A stretch of DNA of 64,000 nucleotides from Fibrobacter sp. UBA4223. GTDB lineage: Bacteria > Fibrobacterota > Fibrobacteria > Fibrobacterales > Fibrobacteraceae. The DNA lies in contig DFTB01000017.1 in assembly GCA_002382975.1 (NCBI GenBank), forward strand, positions 186,001-250,000, read 5' to 3'. Positions 59,201 through 64,000 of this stretch are shown piece by piece. Within the stretch, counting starts at the first letter, position 1; each line of letters opens with the position of its first letter. The notes under the pieces were generated by a model, which was given only the letters and a program-made list of their open reading frames with translations, was not told the DNA's origin and searched no databases. Made by a program: the position numbers and the translations under genes.

Positions 59201-60103
59201 CTAGATGGCTGCGATTTCCTGGTTGATTTCTTCGGCGCCCTTGATGTCCTCGTTGTAGATGGCGTTCACCTTCTTGCATCCCAGTTCCAAGAGCCTGCGG
59301 GCTCCTTGGTTGTCGCTTTGCCTGCGCAGTTCCCGGATGGCTCCGTCGATAAGCTTGATGTCGCGCTGTTCGGGATAGTTTTTCATGAACTTGTAGAACA
59401 GGGCAATCTGGTTTTCGTAGTCGCTGTCGGTTTCGCAGGCCAGCAAGAAAGGCACCACCCTGGTATTCAGCAGGTTGTTCAGGTCGCCCACGAAGGTATT
59501 GAGGCTCGCCCCTTCGGGGAAAAGTTCTTCTGTTTCCCGTTGAATATCGTCGTTGTCCATGATGCTGCCGGTCTCGAACTGCGAAAGCATCTCGTTCAGC
59601 AGGTTGATTTCTTCGACCTTTGCCTGTTCGCGGTACCGGGCCTGGTAAAAGACGGGCAATGTGGTCATGCAAAAGTGGGCTTGGTTCATGCCGATGAACT
59701 CGCCAATGTAATACACGTCGGCGTCTTCGTTCAGAATATCTTCTTCGCTGGCGAAATTGCAGATGCGGGCAGGAATGGGAATGACTTCCATGTTGGCCAG
59801 TTCGTGGAGGCGCTCCCGCAGGGAATCCACGTCCATATCTTCGGGCAGTTCCACGCCGTCTTCTTCCATGGATTCCAGCAGGTTGTCGATCTTTGAATCT
59901 ACGGCCTTGTTGATGGCTCTTCGGCTAGGCAGCTTGGGCTGCTGCCGGAAATCCCCTTCCAGGGCGAAAAGGCCGTTTTTCACCATGTCGTCAAAAGGCG
60001 TGCCGCTACGCTCCGCATCGGGAGAGGGCAAAATCTTGGCGTAGGCAATCATGCGCCCGCACAGGCGTTGGTCGTTTCCTTTTTTCTGTTCGATTCCCAG
60101 CAT
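59201..60103 (-). CDS. Hypothetical protein
   Basis: A 300-aa cytosolic protein that I do not recognise. It is acidic and predominantly helical: GRMIAYAKILPSPDAER near the start, INKAVDSKIDNLLESMEEDG (about 65-84), a possible beta core DADVYYIGEFIGMNQAHFCM (about 125-144) and a helical C terminus with YPEQRDIKLIDGAIRELRRQ. Start at ATG 60103, because the 35 residues upstream of it (TTHHSQLTTHYSQL) are just translated heptad repeats. It converges on the transporter gene with a 22-bp gap. Confidence 0.65.
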   Translation of the reverse strand: MLGIEQKKGNDQRLCGRMIAYAKILPSPDAERSGTPFDDMVKNGLFALEGDFRQQPKLPSRRAINKAVDSKIDNLLESMEEDGVELPEDMDVDSLRERLHELANMEVIPIPARICNFASEEDILNEDADVYYIGEFIGMNQAHFCMTTLPVFYQARYREQAKVEEINLLNEMLSQFETGSIMDNDDIQRETEELFPEGASLNTFVGDLNNLLNTRVVPFLLACETDSDYENQIALFYKFMKNYPEQRDIKLIDGAIRELRRQSDNQGARRLLELGCKKVNAIYNEDIKGAEEINQEIAAI

Positions 60104-60119
60104 AGCCACAATATAGCAA

Positions 60120-60310
60120 ATAGTGATGAGTTGTGAGTAGTGAGTAGTGAGTTGTGAGTGGTGAGTAGTGAGGTTCGAGGCACGAGGCTCGAGGCTCGAG
60201 GATGACAACTCTTGAGACCGGCTATCCTAACGGGCTACGCCCTACGGACCTTCGGTCCTGACCACTAACCACTAATCACTAAATCCTAGATCCTATCCCT
60301 AAATCCTAAT
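60120..60310. repeat. Heptad repeat region
   Basis: GTGAGTA/GTGAGTT/GTGAGTG units (60124-60170), GAGGCAC/GAGGCTC/GAGGCTC/GAGGATG (60177-60204), an ACGGACC-TTC-GGTCCTG hairpin (60244-60260) and CTAAATC/CTAGATC units (60279-60310). No gene; it separates divergent genes. Confidence 0.8.
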
Positions 60311-60326
60311 TACTATCTTTCCTTCT

Positions 60327-61136
60327 GTGGAACAATCTAGTTGGCAAAAGATTCTCGAGCTGTGCAACAGGCTTTCCACCGTCACCTACGAGAACCTCAC
60401 GAAAATTATCCGTCTGGAATCGGCGGGTTCAGCCACTCGTGCCCGCAACCTGGATGACAGTTTCCAGAACGATGTGGACAGCTGGATGGGCGGCGGCACC
60501 TGCTTCAGCATGACCTGGCACCTGTATCAGGCCTTTACCGACATGGGGCTTTCGCCCCGTCTGGTCATGGGCCACAAGCGCAAAGAAAAAAACATCCACT
60601 GCGCTTTGATTCTACCGGATCAGTTCGGATTTAAGAATTCGGATTTCAGAATTAATTCCGAATTCCGAACTCCGAATTCTGAATTCCTCTTTGACCCCGG
60701 CTACCTCATCTTTGATCCGCTCCCTTTGCCTGCACCTCAACCGTTCGGTTCCGGCGAGGCGTTTTTCCCGCTGGTCCCCAACTGCGTGCGGCTGGTGCGG
60801 CCTGCCGCCGATGCCCTGGAACTCTGGACCGGCGGTGCGGGCGGCCCCATGAAGCTTCGTTTCGAGTATCCGCTAGAAGGTGTTTCCGTCGAAGAATTCA
60901 AGCAGCACTGGTCCGAAAGTTTCTACCGGGAGATGATGACCTACCCGGTGCTGAACCGCCTGGACCGGGAACGGGGAGTCCAGTATTACTACCAGAAAGG
61001 GAACCTGGTCATCCGCGACAAGGACGGCTCCCGTATGGAACGTATTCCCGAAGAACTCCGTGTGGAAAAGCTCAGCGAGATTTTCCACATTTCGCCGGAC
61101 TTAGTTGACCGCGCCCTCGGGATACTGAAACGATAG
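60327..61136 (+). CDS. Arylamine N-acetyltransferase/transglutaminase-like protein with insert
   Basis: A 269-aa protein with a Cys-His-Asp triad layout: GGGTCFSMTWHLYQAF (Cys at about residue 58), NIHCALIL (His about 91) and FLFDPGYLI (Asp about 124), as in arylamine N-acetyltransferases and related papain-like enzymes. Between His and Asp, residues 102-122 (FKNSDFRINSEFRTPNSEF) are translated GAATTCG-type heptads. The C-terminal third (KLRFEYPLEGVSVEEFKQHW) resembles the NAT lid domain. The substrate is unknown. GTG start at 60327 without clear SD, so the start is uncertain. TATCTTTC lies just upstream. Confidence 0.65.
   Translation: MEQSSWQKILELCNRLSTVTYENLTKIIRLESAGSATRARNLDDSFQNDVDSWMGGGTCFSMTWHLYQAFTDMGLSPRLVMGHKRKEKNIHCALILPDQFGFKNSDFRINSEFRTPNSEFLFDPGYLIFDPLPLPAPQPFGSGEAFFPLVPNCVRLVRPAADALELWTGGAGGPMKLRFEYPLEGVSVEEFKQHWSESFYREMMTYPVLNRLDRERGVQYYYQKGNLVIRDKDGSRMERIPEELRVEKLSEIFHISPDLVDRALGILKR
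60630..60693. repeat. GAATTCG-type heptads inside the NAT-like gene
   Basis: Reads GAATTCGGATTTCAGAATTA then TTCCGAATTCCGAACTCCGA and ends ATTCTGAATTCC: two opposed runs of 7-bp units, in frame with the coding sequence. Confidence 0.8.
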
Positions 61137-61143
61137 ATTGTAC

Positions 61144-61230
61144 TTACGTCATTCCGGGCAACGCTAAATACGTCATTCCGGGCTTGACCCGGAATCTAGA
61201 TGGCGGCTCAGGGCCGCCATGACGTTTAGG
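61144..61230. repeat. Double palindrome upstream of the lipoprotein gene
   Basis: ACGTCATTCCGGG half-unit, then a full copy: CGTCATTCCGGGCTTGACCC, GGAATCTAG, ATGGCGGCTCAGGGCCGCCAT, GACGTTTAGG. It matches 41277-41333 almost base for base. A TATATTTC box for the next gene follows at about 61267. Confidence 0.8.
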
Positions 61231-61297
61231 CCTTTTTTATGCGTGACACTAAATTCACGAAAATTGTATATTTCTCTTCAAAAAAGGAACCCGTCTT

Positions 61298-61783
61298 ATG
61301 AAAAAACTTTTGATTCTCGTTGTTGCCATGGCCTCTGCCATGTTCGTCGCCTGCGGCCCTTCCAAGCTGGAAATGCAGGAAATGTCTTCTAGCCGCGACA
61401 TCATCATCGAAGTCCGTCAGGTGCTGAACGACTCCATCAGCCTCATGATAGGCAATACCTTGTATCTGAACAGCAAGCAGGTGATAGGCGACAACCTGTT
61501 CCCCCTGCTGGTGAGCACCCGCGACCCCCAAGAAATTGAACGGCTCACCGCCACCGACGTGGTGAACACTCCCGAAGACCTCCTCAAGTACCTGCGCTTT
61601 ACCTCTCCCGACATGGTGAACTTCGGTATTGTCATTGGCGAAACCGCTTACAACGAAATCGGCTTTGACGAAAACCATGTGGTGGAAACCCTGAAGAACA
61701 TTTTCATCAAGGTGGACGGCGGCTCCCTTATCCTCTTCCACGAGAAGAACGGCGAACTCACCTCCGCGAAGAAGCTATTTTAG
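61298..61783 (+). CDS. Hypothetical lipoprotein
   Basis: A 161-aa lipoprotein: MKKLLILVVAMASAMFVAC gives a lipobox FVAC at residues 16-19. The mature part is mixed alpha/beta with VLNDSISLMIGNTLYLNS and FGIVIGETAYNEIGFDENH; no family is recognised. AAAAAGGA lies upstream of the ATG. It converges on the MATE gene and overlaps it by 9 bp. Confidence 0.7.
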   Translation: MKKLLILVVAMASAMFVACGPSKLEMQEMSSSRDIIIEVRQVLNDSISLMIGNTLYLNSKQVIGDNLFPLLVSTRDPQEIERLTATDVVNTPEDLLKYLRFTSPDMVNFGIVIGETAYNEIGFDENHVVETLKNIFIKVDGGSLILFHEKNGELTSAKKLF

Positions 61784-63160
61784 CTTCTTCAGTTCGTGCA
61801 GCAGCATTCCCATGCCGATGATGGCGGCCCCGGTATCGGCAATGGGCTGGGCCATGAACACCCCCTTCAGTTCAAAGAAATGGGGGAGTACAAGCAGGAA
61901 GGGTATCAGCAGTATCACCTGGCGGCAGGCGTTCAGGAACATGGACCTGAGGGCTTTCCCCGTGCCCTGGAAAAAACTTCCCGAGACAAGTCCTAGCGGA
62001 ATCATGAAGAATGCCGCCCCGAAAATCCGCATGGCCCAGGCGGCGGTTTCCTGCAATTTAAGGTCGTTTGGGGCGAAAGGTGCAACCAGCGCTTCTGCCT
62101 GCCACATCATAATCGACCAGGCCACAATCATAAATCCGAAGGCGTAAATGAAGGTAAATTTCAGGGTTCCCTTGACTCGTGCGTTCAGCCTGGCCCCGTA
62201 GTTGTACCCGATGATAGGTTGGGTGCCGTGGACGAATCCCAGCAGCGGGAGCAAAATGAAGGAGGCGATGCTGTTCACGATGCCGAAAGCGGAAATGGCC
62301 ATGTCCCCGCCGGAAAGGACCCCGGTGTCGTGGAGGCTGATGTTTCCGTAGGTGGTGAGGCTCCAGGCCAAAATGGCGTTCATCAGGCTGTTGCACAGTT
62401 GCATCAGTGAAGGCGGGATACCCAAGATGACAATCTTTCGCACATAGGGGAGCCGGAGTTTCATGTGGCGCCAGCGGATCTTGATGGGCGTATCCTTTTT
62501 CACGAAGAACTGGGTAATGAGGGCGCTGGCGATAAGTTGGGAGGAAATGGTGGCCCAAGCGGCCCCTTCGATTCCCCAGTGGAACTTCATGATAAACAGC
62601 CAGTCCAGAATGATGTTGGAGACCGCTCCGATGACTTCGCGGAACATGGCCGTCTTGGGGTGGCCCATGGAGCGGATAAAGTGGTTCATGCCGGGGGCGA
62701 TGGTCTGGAAAACCGCCCCGAAAAGCAAGATGCGCATGTAGCTAGAAGCCACGGGCAAGGTCTGTTCGCTGGCCCCGAACAGTTTCAGGAGTGGCACCAT
62801 GAAAAATTCGCCCAGGGCGAAGGTGCTGACAGCCATCAGTATGAGCAACGTAAAGGAGTTGTTCAGGATAATGCTAGCTTGTATGTACTTCTTTTGCCCG
62901 AGACGGATGGCAAAGAGGGTGTTGCCGCCCACGCCGATCATCATGGACATGGCCATAATAAAGAGGCAAATGGGAAAACACAGGGTAATGCCCGCAATAC
63001 CGAGACTGCCTACGCCCTGGCCTACGAAAAAACGGTCCACTATGTTGTAGAGGGCGTTGACGCACATGCTGATGATGGCGGGGACCGAAAACTGCAGCAC
63101 CAGTTTCGGGATGCTTGCGGTGCCAAAGGAGTTGAGGCGCTCGGAGTAGAATTCACTCAT
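61775..63160 (-). CDS. MATE family efflux transporter
   Basis: A 461-aa inner-membrane exporter with twelve helices. Typical MATE features: N-terminal VLQFSVPAIISMCVNALYNIVDRFFVGQGVG, PGMNHFIRSMGHPKTAM (about 160-176), and the second half with FGIVNSIASFILLPLLGFVHGTQPIIGYNYGA (about 275-306). It resembles the MepA/DinF-like branch that expels cationic drugs using sodium or protons. A TATATTTG box ends 7 nt before the ATG and no SD is present. Confidence 0.93.
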   Translation of the reverse strand: MSEFYSERLNSFGTASIPKLVLQFSVPAIISMCVNALYNIVDRFFVGQGVGSLGIAGITLCFPICLFIMAMSMMIGVGGNTLFAIRLGQKKYIQASIILNNSFTLLILMAVSTFALGEFFMVPLLKLFGASEQTLPVASSYMRILLFGAVFQTIAPGMNHFIRSMGHPKTAMFREVIGAVSNIILDWLFIMKFHWGIEGAAWATISSQLIASALITQFFVKKDTPIKIRWRHMKLRLPYVRKIVILGIPPSLMQLCNSLMNAILAWSLTTYGNISLHDTGVLSGGDMAISAFGIVNSIASFILLPLLGFVHGTQPIIGYNYGARLNARVKGTLKFTFIYAFGFMIVAWSIMMWQAEALVAPFAPNDLKLQETAAWAMRIFGAAFFMIPLGLVSGSFFQGTGKALRSMFLNACRQVILLIPFLLVLPHFFELKGVFMAQPIADTGAAIIGMGMLLHELKKLK

Positions 63161-63167
63161 CGGCGCG

Positions 63168-63175
63168 CAAATATA
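63168..63175 (-). promoter_or_regulatory. FCB-type promoter box of the MATE gene
   Basis: Reverse-strand TATATTTG preceded by AC, 7 nt upstream of the ATG. If the start site lies about 7 nt downstream of the box the transcript would be leaderless. Confidence 0.45.
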
Positions 63176-63200
63176 GTAAAAAACTGTCCGTTATGTAAAA

Positions 63201-63236
63201 AATCCCGCAGAGTGGCATTCAAGTCTCTGCGGGATT
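63201..63236 (-). terminator. Terminator of the L7/L12-like protein gene
   Basis: A perfect 12-bp stem AATCCCGCAGAG / CTCTGCGGGATT with a 12-nt loop; on the minus strand it is followed by TTTTTTA. Lies 20 bp past the stop codon at 63256. Confidence 0.9.
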
Positions 63237-63255
63237 TTAGTTTGTTCAGAGTCGG

Positions 63256-64000
63256 TTATTCAGAGCAGGTGCTGTTCTTTAAGGAGGCTGTTGCACCGGC
63301 ATTAATCAAATCTTCAAGGAAATCGTTCGCTTTAAAGAGTCCCATGGCTTCATAGAGTGTTACAGGCGCTGCCTCTACCAATGTCTTGGCTTCTTTCAGA
63401 CCAAGACCGGTATATTCTCTTACGACCGTTATCACAGATATTTTTTGACTCCCGTAATCTTCCAAGTAAACATCTGCCGAACAGTCCAAAATAGCGCCTC
63501 CCTCGCATTTTTGGGCAGTCGGATCATATTCCTTTCCTCCGCACAGGTCGTAAATAGAGCCTTTGTAGCAGAATGCCGTAGCCTCGTCATACGTGGGGCA
63601 TGCTCCTACTGCAGTTATCGTTGATACACCTCCGTTTTTCGCAAGGGTGATTTTCAGGTCTAGGGCTTGTTCGATGCTCAAACCCTCTTTTAGAAGACTC
63701 GGGGCGTTGTCAACAAGGCTTTTCGCTTCTGTAAGTCCGATACCGAGCGTTTCCTTGACGGCTTTGATAAGAGCTATTTTCTGCTCGTTTGCTGCAGATT
63801 GTAAAGTGACATCATAGGTTCCCGTAGACGGCCTAAGTGACACGCTTGTCCCAGAGCACTGTTGATGTAAGTAATCGTAGATAATCTCGCCGCACAATCC
63901 GGAAACAGCGTCGTCTCCGCTAGGCTGTGCTGTGCAGACTTCCGTTGTCGGGTCGTAAACCTGGTCATTGCAGAAAGTTGCTATTTGGTCTTTGTAGCAA
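63256..64000 (-). CDS. Cysteine-rich repeat protein with ribosomal L7/L12 C-terminal-like domains (5' end outside window)
   Basis: An open frame of at least 248 codons running off the right edge, so the N terminus is not visible. It alternates two module types. Cysteine modules: CYKDQIATFCNDQVYDP at the edge, then CPTYDEATAFCYKGSIYD with LCGGKEYDPTAQKCEGG, similar to repeats in Fibrobacter surface proteins. Alpha/beta modules closely like the L7/L12 C-terminal domain: TYDVTLQSAANEQKIALIKA, ETLGIGLTEAKSLVDNAPSL, and later ISVITVVREYTGLGLKEAKT with LVEAAPVTLYEA. The many paired Cys suggest an exported protein. Function unknown. Confidence 0.75.
   Translation of the reverse strand, partial: CYKDQIATFCNDQVYDPTTEVCTAQPSGDDAVSGLCGEIIYDYLHQQCSGTSVSLRPSTGTYDVTLQSAANEQKIALIKAVKETLGIGLTEAKSLVDNAPSLLKEGLSIEQALDLKITLAKNGGVSTITAVGACPTYDEATAFCYKGSIYDLCGGKEYDPTAQKCEGGAILDCSADVYLEDYGSQKISVITVVREYTGLGLKEAKTLVEAAPVTLYEAMGLFKANDFLEDLINAGATASLKNSTCSE

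Overview
The window reads as a chromosomal segment of a Fibrobacter-lineage bacterium (Fibrobacterota, FCB group). Evidence: a FISUMP-type lipoprotein (28198-28887), the paralogous domain for which F. succinogenes is named; secreted plant-polysaccharide enzymes (GH5 cellulase-type, GH26 and GH5 mannanase-type) with type IX-like C-terminal sorting domains; a GSCFA protein; a bacterial GGGP synthase; and promoters that mostly look like the FCB-type TAnnTTTG box rather than sigma-70 TATAAT. No phage, plasmid, transposase or cas genes were seen. One tRNA (Ser-CGA) was found and no rRNA.

Layout. 0-8 kb: small Zn-ribbon protein, ComEC-like metallo-beta-lactamase lipoprotein, acyl-ACP thioesterase, then an aroA / solute-binding protein / PBP4-amidase-fusion operon, a hypothetical gene and a small frame-disrupted gene. 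8-13.5 kb: pflB and alaS. 13.5-25.6 kb: GH5 glycoside hydrolase, GSCFA protein, GGGP synthase, coaBC, a uracil-DNA-glycosylase-like protein, dnaB overlapping mlaE-mlaF, cysS. 25.6-29 kb: a secreted DUF4874/DUF4832 protein, an unusual array of regularly spaced inverted repeats, the FISUMP lipoprotein. 29-39.3 kb: three-domain Aas-type phospholipid recycling protein, MBL hydrolase, nnrD, CBM9-like protein under a large palindromic operator, spoVG under a sigma-54-type promoter, comM, LMW phosphatase, bioB, argF. 39.5-50.5 kb: cstA, two outer-membrane proteins, nadA, metallophosphoesterase, pseudouridine synthase, Ppx/GppA, a histone H1-like Lys/Ala repeat protein, panB, recO, HIT protein. 50.5-51.8 kb: a gene-poor, repeat-dense island ending in tRNA-Ser. 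51.8-56.6 kb: mannan-use cluster (GH26, lipoprotein GH5, aldose epimerase). 56.9-64 kb: mnmE, sugar transporter, hypothetical genes, an NAT/transglutaminase-like enzyme, MATE exporter, and the 3' part of a cysteine-rich protein carrying ribosomal L7/L12 C-terminal-like domains.

Two repeat families dominate the intergenic DNA. One consists of degenerate 7-bp tandem repeats (GTGAGTA, ACTCACC, CATACCT, GACGAAA, GAATTCG, CTAnnnC types), similar in form to the STRR heptads of cyanobacteria. The other is a family of short palindromes of the form GTCAT-stem-ATC, often paired with ATGGCGG-CCGCCAT hairpins. Both families also sit in frame inside protein-coding genes (GSCFA, coaBC, ppx, mnmE, the NAT-like gene, a 123-aa hypothetical), adding peptide segments at domain linkers or loops, comparable in principle to Rickettsia palindromic elements. 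The most unusual items are the 64-bp-period inverted-repeat array at 27733-28055, the L7/L12-like secreted-type protein at the right edge, and a structured repeat shared by the alaS and dnaB upstream regions. All calls come from reading the sequence; no search or folding program was run.
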